Source: Marinococcus luteus_A (lineage in GTDB: Bacteria; Bacillota; Bacilli; Bacillales; Marinococcaceae). From it: 64,000 bases of DNA. The DNA is taken from assembly GCF_034497705.1 (NCBI RefSeq), contig NZ_JAXRUV010000001.1:62001-126000 (forward strand), written 5' to 3'. Below are positions 7,999 through 16,900 of the stretch, piece by piece (the first letter of the stretch is position 1; each line of letters opens with the position of its first letter). The notes beneath the pieces are model-generated. The model saw only the letters and a list, made by a program, of their open reading frames with translations, did not search any database and was not told where the DNA came from. Both the position numbers and the translations under genes were made by a program.

Positions 7999-8172
7999 CT
8001 ACGTTGCAGAATTTGCTTTCAGCTTTCTGGCAAAATAAAAGGCTGAGCACGTTACAGCGATGGATATAACGGCAATAATAATGGAAGCTTCGGCAATAGC
8101 AATCCCGATAGAGGCGATGCCGAAAATAGCTAACGCTGCAAGCAGCAGGTATAACCACTGTACTTTTGTCAT
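7999..8172 (-). CDS. Small two-helix membrane protein, YlaF/DUF5325-like
   Basis: A 57-residue gene reading from the ATG at 8172 (upstream agggact) to a TAG at 7999. The product is MTKVQWLYLLLAALAIFGI, then a short turn and a second hydrophobic stretch (SIIIAVISIAVTCSAFYFA), ending in RKLKANSAT, so it is a two-helix integral membrane protein. In B. subtilis the similarly small ylaF lies next to typA (ylaG), which suggests the same family. Function is unknown. It is too short to be noticed by a long-ORF filter. Confidence 0.7.
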   Translation of the reverse strand: MTKVQWLYLLLAALAIFGIASIGIAIAEASIIIAVISIAVTCSAFYFARKLKANSAT

Positions 8173-8252
8173 AGAGTCCCTTCTTCCTTTAAAATAATAC
8201 TATAAGTATTTTATCGGCTTTGGAAAGAAAACTCAAATAAGTACAGCCGGCT

Positions 8253-8280
8253 TTGATTCAGGGATGGTTTATGTTATATT
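8253..8280 (+). promoter_or_regulatory. Probable sigma-A promoter of typA
   Basis: TTGATT, a 16-base spacer and TATATT. A second ATGTTATACT lies about 60 bases downstream in a similar context, so tandem promoters are possible. Confidence 0.45.
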
Positions 8281-8401
8281 GAAGAAAGTAGTGTCTGTGA
8301 TGGTAACTTGCCAGTCGGTGTTCCTTCATTGGAACCCGGCATATGTTATACTGACAATGTAAAATGTAAATGGTAGGAACTCAGATAAAAATGGCAATGA
8401 G

Positions 8402-8444
8402 AACCCTGGCTTTATGGAAGACGATCCCGTCGAGCGCCAGGGTT
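8402..8444 (+). promoter_or_regulatory. Inverted repeat in the typA leader
   Basis: AACCCTGGC (8402-8410) and GCCAGGGTT (8436-8444) are perfectly complementary with a 25-base loop. It lies 37 bases before the typA GTG. It could be an attenuator-like or RNA-stabilising hairpin. No long U-tract follows. Confidence 0.4.
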
Positions 8445-8481
8445 TGTTATGATTGCAGCAAGAGAATAGGAGAGATTTATA

Positions 8482-10317
8482 GTGACAGTTTTACGCAAAG
8501 ATATTCGCAATATCGCGATTATTGCCCACGTTGACCACGGGAAAACAACCCTCGTCGACCAGCTTCTTCGTCAATCAGGAACATTTCGGGAAAATGAACA
8601 GGTAGACGAGCGGGCAATGGACACAAACGATATTGAAAAAGAACGCGGAATTACAATTCTGGCCAAAAACACAGCAGTGAAATACCATGATACGCGTATC
8701 AATATTCTTGATACTCCCGGCCACGCGGATTTTGGCGGGGAAGTAGAACGCATCATGAAAATGGTGGACGGCGTACTTCTTGTTGTAGACGCCTACGAGG
8801 GCTGCATGCCGCAGACGCGTTTTGTTTTGAAAAAAGCACTGGAGCAAAACTTAACTCCGGTGGTAGTAGTAAACAAAATCGACCGCGATATGGCCCGTCC
8901 GTCAGAAGTTGTGGATGAAGTGCTGGACCTGTTTATCGAGCTTGGAGCGAACGAAGACCAAATCGATTTTCCAGTTGTTTATGCTTCAGCTATTAACGGA
9001 ACAGCAAGCGAAGATCCTGAACAACAGGACGAGGACATGGATGTTATTTTCCGCATGATTTCAGACAACGTGCCGGTTCCTTTTGATAACAGCGATGAGC
9101 CGTTCCAGTTCCAGATAGCGATGCTTGATTATAATGACTACCTTGGAAGAATCGGCGTAGGAAGAGTGTTCCGTGGGACACTCCGGACAGGTGATCATGC
9201 CGCACTGGTCAAGCTTGACGGTACGGTAAAAAAATTCCGGATTTCCAAAATGTTTGGTTTCTTCGGTCTCAAAAAGGAAGAAATCAGCGAAGCCAAGGCA
9301 GGGGATCTCGCAGCTATTTCTGGAGTGGAAGATATCATGGTCGGAGAAACAATATGCCCGGTCGATCATCAGGAAGCACTGCCGGTACTCCGTATTGATG
9401 AACCAACGCTTCAAATGACTATTCTTGTGAACAACAGCCCGTTTGCTGGACGCGAAGGCTCTAAAATTACGAGCCGTAAAATTGAAGAGCGGCTGCTCAC
9501 GCAGCTCGAAACAGACGTAAGTCTCCGGGTCGATCCAACCGACAGCCCGGACGCATGGTTGATTTCCGGACGTGGTGAGCTTCACCTATCCATCTTAATT
9601 GAAAACCTGCGCCGCGAGGATTTTGAGCTCCAGGTATCCAAGCCGCAGGTAATCGTTAAAGAAGTGGACGGTGTGCTTTGTGAGCCGTATGAGCGTCTGC
9701 AGGTTGATGTGCCGGAAGATTATACTGGAGCAGTTATGGAGTCTCTCGGTGAGCGTAAAGGCGAAATGGAAAACATGGTCAATAAAGGCGATGGCCAGGT
9801 CCGGATCGATTTCATGATTCCATCCCGTGGTCTGGTTGGATATACGAACGAATTCCTATCCCAGACTAAAGGCTACGGCATCCTGAACCATACGTTTGAA
9901 GAATACCGTCCGTATATTAAAGAACAGATTGGTGGCCGCCGTCAGGGAGTGCTCGTTTCCATGGAAAATGGAAAAGCTACTCCGTATAGTATGATGCAGC
10001 TTGAAGATCGCGGTACAATGTTTGTTGAGCCCGGTACTGAAATTTATGAAGGCATGATCGTCGGCGAGCACAGCCGGGAAAATGATTTGGCTGTAAACGT
10101 GACAAAGGCGAAGCAGCAGACAAACGTGCGTTCAGCTAACAAAGATCAGACCGTAACGATGAAACGGCCGCGGATTCTTACACTTGAAGAAGCTCTTGAG
10201 TATTTAAACGCAGACGAGTACTGCGAAGTTACTCCGGATTCCATCCGTCTCAGAAAGAAAATTCTCCAAAAAGGCGAGCGCGAGCGCGAAGAAAAACGCC
10301 AGAGCGTTTCCAAATAA
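8482..10317 (+). CDS. typA: Ribosome-associated translational GTPase TypA/BipA
   Basis: A 611-residue GTPase of the EF-G-like superfamily that binds the 70S ribosome and supports growth and ribosome assembly at low temperature and under stress. The GTG start follows aggagag. G-domain motifs are AHVDHGKTTL near residues 15-24, the RGITI switch, DTPGHADF near 77-84 and NKID near 131-134. EF-Tu-like and EF-G-like domains III and V follow, plus the BipA-specific C-terminus. The length matches the family. It is monocistronic, with a strong terminator right after the stop. Halophilic or cold stress roles are known for the family but not shown here. Confidence 0.96.
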   Translation: MTVLRKDIRNIAIIAHVDHGKTTLVDQLLRQSGTFRENEQVDERAMDTNDIEKERGITILAKNTAVKYHDTRINILDTPGHADFGGEVERIMKMVDGVLLVVDAYEGCMPQTRFVLKKALEQNLTPVVVVNKIDRDMARPSEVVDEVLDLFIELGANEDQIDFPVVYASAINGTASEDPEQQDEDMDVIFRMISDNVPVPFDNSDEPFQFQIAMLDYNDYLGRIGVGRVFRGTLRTGDHAALVKLDGTVKKFRISKMFGFFGLKKEEISEAKAGDLAAISGVEDIMVGETICPVDHQEALPVLRIDEPTLQMTILVNNSPFAGREGSKITSRKIEERLLTQLETDVSLRVDPTDSPDAWLISGRGELHLSILIENLRREDFELQVSKPQVIVKEVDGVLCEPYERLQVDVPEDYTGAVMESLGERKGEMENMVNKGDGQVRIDFMIPSRGLVGYTNEFLSQTKGYGILNHTFEEYRPYIKEQIGGRRQGVLVSMENGKATPYSMMQLEDRGTMFVEPGTEIYEGMIVGEHSRENDLAVNVTKAKQQTNVRSANKDQTVTMKRPRILTLEEALEYLNADEYCEVTPDSIRLRKKILQKGEREREEKRQSVSK

Positions 10318-10320
10318 TAA

Positions 10321-10365
10321 AAATTCCGGCTGCAGTTTTTACTGCAGCCGGAATTTTTATTTTAG
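10321..10365 (+). terminator. Terminator of typA
   Basis: A 16-bp perfect stem (10321-10336 with 10341-10356), a TTTT loop and a T-rich run. It may also serve the convergent ylaI. Confidence 0.88.
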
Positions 10366-10408
10366 TAAAACATTTGTTGAAAAGCCGGGAATCTTTAGGA
10401 TTCCGCTA

Positions 10409-10612
10409 TCACCAGTTATTATTTTTCACCGGATCCCGGTAAAGATGGAAATGGCCTGTAGCCTTTCGCTCATTTGTCCGGCTAGTAATGCGTTCATGGC
10501 ATTCGGGGCACATATAAGTGTGAATCGGCCGGTTCCGAATTTTTTTTGCTTCTGGATTTTCATCGTCCAATTTATGAATTTCATCGCAGATTACGCACTT
10601 TACACGCATCAT
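10409..10612 (-). CDS. ylaI: Small zinc-ribbon protein YlaI (DUF2197)
   Basis: A 67-residue protein with two CxxC pairs, CVIC near residues 6-9 and CPEC near 35-38, a typical zinc ribbon. The ATG at 10612 follows AGAGGTG by six bases. YlaI-family proteins are conserved in Bacillales beside typA, and their role is unknown. In B. subtilis ylaH lies between typA and ylaI; no ylaH is visible here. Confidence 0.85.
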   Translation of the reverse strand: MMRVKCVICDEIHKLDDENPEAKKIRNRPIHTYMCPECHERITSRTNERKATGHFHLYRDPVKNNNW

Positions 10613-10794
10613 TTCGTTTCACCTCTGCTTTGCTCAGCCAAAAGATATGCATCAAGTATAACACGGCCGCTGCTTTGAGAACAGAACGAGCATTAGATGA
10701 AGGGAACAGGAAAAAATAAACGGAGAAATCCGAAAAAGATTGGACAAATTTTCTGATCAAAATGGTACTATTATACATATAAGGGGGGATACAT

Positions 10795-11252
10795 ATGGCT
10801 AGTCGAGTATTTGACGAACTACCCGAAGAAATCGTCCATTTATTAAAGCAGGAACAATATGTGACGGTTTCTACTATCGAACCGAAAAATTCCACCCCGG
10901 ACGTTCACGCTGTTTCATGGGTTTATGCAGCTTCTCCAAGGATTCTACGGTTTGCTGTTGATGCCCGGGCGTCTGCTGTGAAAAACCTGCGGGAGACCCC
11001 TGGCATGGCAATGACTGTCATCGGCGGAGGCACTACGTATTCCATTGCAGGCCAAGGAAAATTTTAACAACCGAAGTAAGTGGAATTTCTTTTCCGCTTG
11101 CGATTATAGAAGTGGATGTTGTTGAAGTAAAGGACGTAATGTTCTATGGATCAAAAATGCTCTGCGGACCGGTGTTTGAAAAGACATATGATCCGGAAGC
11201 GGCGGAAGAATTAGACAATAAAGTACTTGAAGCTATGAGGAACATACACTGA
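10795..11252 (+). pseudogene. Pyridoxamine 5'-phosphate oxidase-like protein, frameshifted
   Basis: The first 90 codons (10795-11067) read as a PNPOx-like split-barrel domain: LLKQEQYVTVSTIEPKNSTP, then DVHAVSWVYAASPRILRFAVD and NLRETPGMAMTVIG, and end at a TAA in the run ggaaaattttaac. Shifting one base back at 11061 restores a coherent second half (KILTTEVSGISFPLAIIEVD, ending NKVLEAMRNIH) to a TGA at 11252. Together they give about 152 residues, normal for the family, which binds FMN, heme or F420. A single lost base in the A4/T4 tract explains it: a true pseudogene, a sequencing error, or less likely programmed slippage. It precedes the phoH gene. Confidence 0.75.
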
Positions 11253-11296
11253 ATGCAAATATCCCGATAGAGATAAGATAGGGGGAAGCACCTGAT

Positions 11297-12619
11297 ATGA
11301 AAAAAATTTACGTTTTAGATACGAACGTACTGCTCCAAGATCCCCAGGCAATTTACCAGTTTGATGAACATCATGTCGTAATTCCAGCTGTAGTATTAGA
11401 AGAAATTGATTCCAAAAAACGATTAATGGATGAGCTTGGCAGGAATGCGAGAGAAACAGCAAGGATTCTGGACCGCTTCCGGGGAAAAGGCAGACTGCAT
11501 GAAGGCGTGCCTCTTGGTTCAGGAGGCACACTGCGTGTGGAACTGAATCACCGTTCGTATGAGAGCATGAAAGATACCTTTATCGAGGTAACCAATGACA
11601 ACCGTATTCTGGCAGTGGCTCAAAATTTAAAGGACGAATACGAGTTGATGGGAGATTACCATGTCGTCATTATCAGCAAAGATGCTCTTGTGCGCGTGAA
11701 AGCAGACGCACTCGGTATAACGGCCGAAGACTTTCTGAATGACCGCGTCACTCAGTACGACAATATTTACAAAGGGCATCAGACGCTGACGGTGGACCGG
11801 CCGCTGCTTGACGCTTTTTTCGAGGAAGGTTCCCTGGCCACTGAAGAAGTTTCGGAAGAAGGATTCTGTCCTCATGAATTCCTCATCTTAAGGGACGCCC
11901 TCAGCAGCTCATCGGCCCTTGCAAAAGTCGATGAATCCGGAAAAAGAATTCGCAAATTTACTTCCGATATCGACCATGTGTGGGGCATCCGCCCGAAAAA
12001 TGTCGAACAAAAGATGGCACTTGAGCTGCTGCTCAGAGAAGACATCCCGCTTGTGACGTTAACCGGAAGAGCAGGAACTGGAAAGACGCTGTTAACTCTA
12101 GCAGCCGGTTTACTGCAGATCGAAGACATGGAGCGTTATCATAAGCTTTTGGTGGCAAGGCCTGTCGTTCCGCTTGGGAAGGATATAGGTTATCTTCCGG
12201 GGGAAAAGGATGAAAAACTGCGTCCCTGGATGCAGCCTATCTACGATAACCTGGAGTATTTATTTAATGCTAAAAAGCCCGGAGAGCTCGATTCCATTCT
12301 CGCCGGAATGGGCTCAATACAAGTGGAAGCTTTAACCTACATCCGCGGACGCAGCATTCCGGATCAGTATATTATTATTGATGAAGCCCAAAACCTGACA
12401 AAGCATGAAGTGAAAACGATACTGACAAGGGTGGGGGAAGGCAGTAAAATTGTTTTTCTCGGCGACCCAGCCCAGATCGACCATCCGTATCTTGATGAAC
12501 TGAACAATGGACTCGCTTATGTGGTTGAAATGTTTAAAAACCAGGGCATCAGCGGGCATGTAAAACTGGAAAAAGGGGAACGCTCCGGCCTTGCCCAGCT
12601 TGCAGCAGATATATTATAA
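11297..12619 (+). CDS. PhoH2-type protein: PIN ribonuclease domain plus PhoH ATPase (YlaK)
   Basis: 440 residues. The N-terminal PIN domain opens with YVLDTNVLLQDP (Asp8 the first metal ligand), VVLEEIDSKK, then TNDNRILAVA (the late acidic cluster). The C-terminal PhoH ATPase carries Walker A GRAGTGKT at 257-264, the conserved VARPVVPLGKDIGYLPG, a Walker B-like YIIIDEAQN and FLGDPAQIDHPYLD. PhoH2 proteins are RNA helicase/RNases. It is the ylaK position in B. subtilis. The RBS is ataggggga. A strong terminator follows the stop, shared with the convergent gene. Confidence 0.93.
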   Translation: MKKIYVLDTNVLLQDPQAIYQFDEHHVVIPAVVLEEIDSKKRLMDELGRNARETARILDRFRGKGRLHEGVPLGSGGTLRVELNHRSYESMKDTFIEVTNDNRILAVAQNLKDEYELMGDYHVVIISKDALVRVKADALGITAEDFLNDRVTQYDNIYKGHQTLTVDRPLLDAFFEEGSLATEEVSEEGFCPHEFLILRDALSSSSALAKVDESGKRIRKFTSDIDHVWGIRPKNVEQKMALELLLREDIPLVTLTGRAGTGKTLLTLAAGLLQIEDMERYHKLLVARPVVPLGKDIGYLPGEKDEKLRPWMQPIYDNLEYLFNAKKPGELDSILAGMGSIQVEALTYIRGRSIPDQYIIIDEAQNLTKHEVKTILTRVGEGSKIVFLGDPAQIDHPYLDELNNGLAYVVEMFKNQGISGHVKLEKGERSGLAQLAADIL

Positions 12620-12620
12620 A

Positions 12621-12656
12621 AAAACGACAGCTGGGGTTGCTCCAGCTGTCGTTTTT
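12621..12656. terminator. Bidirectional terminator after phoH gene
   Basis: A 14-bp perfect stem (12621-12634 with 12642-12655) with A- and T-runs on the two sides, between convergent genes. Confidence 0.88.
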
Positions 12657-12658
12657 GA

Positions 12659-13171
12659 TTATTTTACCCGGAATCCTGTCACGTGCCTAATAGGAGCGGC
12701 TTTATTGGATCCGTCGCCGTAATATATGTGGACTGGGCCGTCTTCTTTCAAGGGGCTTCCTTTATGGGAAAAGGCCACAATGAAATTTTTCGCTTCCTCA
12801 AGAGAGACAAGATGAGTTTCCGCTTCAGTTTCCACAACGACGTGGCTGGCGTCTTCTTTCGGTTCGGCGTTCTCCAAAAATGGCTCGAATCTAATGCCAA
12901 AGGATCCATTAATGATAGCTTCTTTTTTGTTGCGTACCTTATTGGTTCGTCCCCGGCCAGGATCCGGATCCGGGGCGTTTGACCCTTCCTCGCGGTCTTT
13001 TGCAAACCGTCTGGCTGTGTGATCAGCTTCCGTGGAAGGCTGTGCTTCAGCGGAAGGATCGGTATCAAAATACGTATCGAGATCAATTTTACGGTCGTCA
13101 AAGATCCATGTAGTAGGATCGAGGGTGATTGGGAAATAAACATTTCCCTGAATCATTACAATGAAATTCAT
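12659..13171 (-). CDS. Conserved hypothetical protein (Bacillales)
   Basis: 170 residues from the ATG at 13171, which lies 8 bases after GGAGG. An in-frame TTG at 13186 overlaps that RBS and is less likely. The N-terminal segment YFPITLDPTTWIFDDRKIDL and the C-terminal SLEEAKNFIVAFSHKGSPLK plus GPVHIYYGDGSNKAAPIRHV look conserved and folded. They are joined by a charged, low-complexity linker (about residues 38-80) rich in Asp, Glu, Arg and Pro. No membrane segment or known catalytic motif is seen. The position next to phoH suggests the ylaL neighbourhood of B. subtilis, but I cannot confirm the family. Confidence 0.75.
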   Translation of the reverse strand: MNFIVMIQGNVYFPITLDPTTWIFDDRKIDLDTYFDTDPSAEAQPSTEADHTARRFAKDREEGSNAPDPDPGRGRTNKVRNKKEAIINGSFGIRFEPFLENAEPKEDASHVVVETEAETHLVSLEEAKNFIVAFSHKGSPLKEDGPVHIYYGDGSNKAAPIRHVTGFRVK

Positions 13172-13381
13172 GAGGAACTCCTCCAATTTAATAGCTGCTG
13201 ATTGGAACTAGTTTTTATGCTACCACAACCGGGTAATAGAGAAAAAGCAGAAGCTATTGCTACCCCCGGAAATTGTGGCATATAGTCTGAAGAATCAAGA
13301 TTTTATACGCAAACCATCTTGCTTTTTTTTTAATGAACAGATAAGATGAATAGAAGGAGTCAGCTTGTAGGAGGGATTGCC

Positions 13382-13663
13382 TTGAGCATGAGGGCAGCAA
13401 CAGAACATAGTGAGAAAGCATATGCTTTATTAAAAGCAGATGCTGAAAAAATTAGAAAGCTTATTGAAGTACAGATGGACAACCTGACAATGCCTCAATG
13501 CCCACTTTACGAAGAGGTGCTTGATACACAAATGTTTGGCCTTTCAAGAGAAATTGATTTTGCCATTCGTTTGAATCTCATCGACGAACATACCGGTAAA
13601 CAAATTCTTTCTGAACTCGAACGGAAACTTGCTGCTTTTCATGAAGCAACAGTCGGTGGATGA
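13382..13663 (+). CDS. ylaN: UPF0358 family protein YlaN (iron-homeostasis factor)
   Basis: 93 residues from a TTG at 13382 that follows GGAGGG. The upstream in-frame ATG at 13346 has no comparable RBS. The family core is unmistakable: KLIEVQMDNLTMPQCPLYEE and DTQMFGLSREIDFAIRL. YlaN is a small helical cytoplasmic protein. Work in B. subtilis and Staphylococcus aureus links it to iron supply and to Fur function. It is followed by a clear terminator. In B. subtilis ftsW comes next; here the next gene is pyc. Confidence 0.92.
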   Translation: MSMRAATEHSEKAYALLKADAEKIRKLIEVQMDNLTMPQCPLYEEVLDTQMFGLSREIDFAIRLNLIDEHTGKQILSELERKLAAFHEATVGG

Positions 13664-13664
13664 G

Positions 13665-13698
13665 CCAAGCTATTCTAATTGAATAGCTTGGTTTTTTT
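13665..13698 (+). terminator. Terminator of ylaN
   Basis: A 10-bp perfect stem (ccaagctatt 13665-13674 with 13682-13691), a 7-base loop and a run of seven T. Confidence 0.88.
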
Positions 13699-13819
13699 AC
13701 AAACAGGTGTAGTTTTAATTCCAAGTTTTATGCGTGTGAAAAACAGGGTAAAGAAACGTTACGCAGGAGCCGCCCATAATCAAAATAGGCATAAATTTTT
13801 AAAAAATGAGAATATTACT

Positions 13820-13849
13820 TTGACAGATGGCCTGGTTCTTGCGTATGAT
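13820..13849 (+). promoter_or_regulatory. Sigma-A promoter of pyc
   Basis: A perfect -35 TTGACA, an 18-base spacer and TATGAT. Transcription would begin near 13856, leaving a leader of about 100 bases before pyc. The rest of the 290-base gap after ylaN holds no convincing gene. Confidence 0.65.
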
Positions 13850-13955
13850 AATTTATATTTAGAATTATCAGTTATTGAAGGTAATTCTGATTGAACCTAT
13901 CGGGATAAGATAGATACATCCTGCAGGAGATGCACCAGATAAGAGGAGGAGAAGG

Positions 13956-16900
13956 ATGAACGGTCTAGAGAATATTAAAAAGGTATTAGTAGCAAACCGC
14001 GGTGAAATTGCTATACGCATATTTCGGGCGTGCACCGAATTACATATACGCACCGTGGCTATTTATTCCAATGAAGATGTAGGTGCATTTCACCGTTATA
14101 AAGCAGATGAAGCATACTTAGTTGGGGAAGGGCAGAAGCCAATCGATGCATATCTGGATATTGAAGATATTATCCGTACGGCAAAAGAGAATGGTGTCGA
14201 TGCTATACACCCGGGCTACGGGTTTCTTTCTGAAAATATTGATTTTGCCAGAAGATGTGACGAAGAAGGTATTACCTTCATCGGACCTGAGACCCGTCAT
14301 CTGGAAATGTTCGGTGATAAAGTTAAAGCAAGAGAAACAGCTATCGCTGCCGACCTTCCGGTTATTCCAGGAAGCGACGGGCCGGTAGACAGTGTGGAGG
14401 AAGTAAAGGATTTTACTGACAAGCACGGCTTCCCAATCATGATTAAAGCTTCCCTTGGCGGCGGCGGGCGCGGCATGCGTATCGTCCGCGACGCGGAATC
14501 ACTGGAGGACGCTTACGACCGGGCGAAATCCGAAGCAAAATCTGCTTTCGGCAACGATATTGTTTATGTTGAAAAATTTGTGGAAAATCCAAAGCACATT
14601 GAAGTACAGGTGCTCGGTGATAAAGCAGGAAACGTTATACATTTATACGAGCGGGACTGCTCCATTCAACGCCGTCACCAGAAGGTAGTGGAGGTAGCGC
14701 CGAGTATTGCGCTCGACGAGTCGCTGCGGGAACGTATCTGCGATGCAGCTGTTAAGCTCGCCAGAAATATTGAATATGTTAACGCGGGTACGGTAGAGTT
14801 TCTCGTAAACGACCAGGGTGAGTTCTTCTTCATTGAAGTGAATCCGCGTGTTCAGGTGGAGCACACTATTACAGAAATGATTACCGGCGTGGACATTGTT
14901 CAGTCCCAGCTGAAAATTGCTGACGGCGGCACGCTGCACGACGCTTCCATAGATATTCCGGAGCAAAAGGATATTAAAACATTTGGGTATGCCATTCAGT
15001 CCCGGGTGACAACGGAGGATCCTGCGAATGATTTCATGCCGGATACGGGACGCATCATGGCTTATCGTTCAAGCGGTGGCTTTGGGGTGAGACTGGACGC
15101 CGGTAACGGTTTCCAGGGAGCGATCATTTCCCCGTATTACGATTCGCTGCTCGTGAAGGTATCCACATGGGCACGCACGTTTGAAGGAGCTTCTGAAAAA
15201 ATGCTCCGGAACCTGCGGGAATTCCGGATCCGCGGTATTCGAACAAATATTCCGTTTCTGGAAAATGTTGTCCAGCACGATAAATTTATTAATGGGACCT
15301 ACGACACCTCCTTTATTGATTCGAGTCCAGAGCTGTTTGTATTCCCGGTGCGTCAGGACCGGGGGACAAAAATGCTCACATTTATCGGTGAGACGATTGT
15401 AAACGGGTACCCAGGCCTTGAAAATACACCAAAGCCGACGCTCAACAAGCCGGTGGTGCCAAAGATCGATAAGAAAAAACCGATACCGAGAGGAACGAAG
15501 CAGATTCTCGATGAACAGGGGCCGGAGGGACTTGCGAACTGGGTTAAGGATCAAAACGAAGTGCTTTTGACCGATACCACGTTCCGCGATGCCCACCAGT
15601 CGCTGCTTGCTACCAGAGTCCGAAGCGACGATCTGAAGCGTATCGCAGAACCGACTTCCCGGATGCTCCCTAACTTATTCTCCTCGGAGATGTGGGGCGG
15701 TGCGACCTTTGATGTGGCCATGCGCTTTCTGCATGAAGATCCGTGGACCCGGCTGATTGAACTTCGTGAGCGTATGCCGAACACGCTTCTGCAGATGCTT
15801 TTCCGCTCGTCAAACGCTGTCGGCTACAAAAACTATCCGGATAACCTGATTAAAGAATTTGTTCATAAATCAGCACATGCCGGTATCGATGTGTTCCGTA
15901 TCTTTGATTCTCTTAACTGGCTGAAGGGCATGACGCTTACGATTGATGAAGTGCGTCAGACAAACAAAATTGCTGAGGCAGCTATGTGTTATACAGGGGA
16001 TATTCTCGATCCGAAGCGGGAGAAATATGACCTGAAATATTATAAAAATCTCGCAAAAGAGCTCGAAAACGCCGGCGCCCACATTCTGGGCATCAAAGAT
16101 ATGGCAGGCCTGTTAAAGCCGGAAGCCGCGTACCAGCTTGTTTCTGAACTTAAAGATTCGATTTCCATCCCGGTTCACCTGCATACGCATGATACGAGCG
16201 GCAATGGTATTTTCACATATGCCCGCGCCGTTGAAGCAGGAGTGGACATTGTGGATGTGGCTGAAAGCTCCATGGCAGGTCTTACTTCTCAGCCAAGCGC
16301 AGACGGCCTGTACTACGCCCTATCAGGTAATAAGCGCCAGCCGAAGATTGATGTTGGCGCCCTGCAGGAGCTTAGTGACTTCTGGGATACGACCCGTGAA
16401 TACTACCAGGGATTTGAAAGCGGCATGCGTTCACCTGCACCTGAGGTATATGAACACGAAATGCCGGGTGGTCAGTACAGCAATCTGCAGCAGCAGGCTA
16501 AAGCTGTAGGCCTTGGCGACCGCTGGCGGGAAGTGAAAAAAATGTACCGCCGTGTGAATGACATGTTTGGAGATGTTGTAAAAGTAACACCGTCGTCGAA
16601 AATCGTCGGGGATATGGCACTGTATATGGTCCAAAATGACCTGACAGAAGAAGATGTTTACGATAACGGACAGAATCTCGACTTTCCGGATTCCGTAGTG
16701 GAATTCTTCCAGGGATATTTAGGACAGCCGCATCAGGGCTTCCCGGAAAAACTTCAAAAAATTATTTTGAAGGACCGTACCCCTATTACGAACCGTCCGG
16801 GTGAAAACCTCGAACCGGTCGACTTCAAAGCTATTGAAGAAGAGCTCTTTAATACACTCGACCGGCCAGTGACGAGCCATGATATGATTTCCTACGCGAT

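Larger units (their letters stand above)
8173..8481. other. Promoter and leader region of typA
   Basis: Roughly 300 bases between divergent genes. It holds a probable sigma-A promoter at 8253-8280, a second similar TATACT-like element near 8341, and a 9-bp inverted repeat at 8402-8444 in the expected typA leader. No protein gene is seen. Confidence 0.5.

Noticed and set aside
9061..9585. 174-codon minus-strand frame inside typA
   Set aside because: It is fully contained in the conserved typA gene, has no recognisable domain and no RBS; a shadow frame.
11050..11070. Programmed -1 frameshift in the PNPOx-like gene
   Set aside because: The tract AAAATTTT does not give a proper X XXY YYZ slippery heptamer in the zero frame, and no downstream stimulatory structure is evident. 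A simple single-base loss is more likely.
13679..13894. 71-codon plus-strand frame between ylaN and pyc
   Set aside because: It begins inside the ylaN terminator stem, has no RBS, and overlaps the strong pyc promoter.
15069..15596. 175-codon minus-strand frame inside pyc
   Set aside because: Antisense to a conserved coding region with no family features; a shadow frame.
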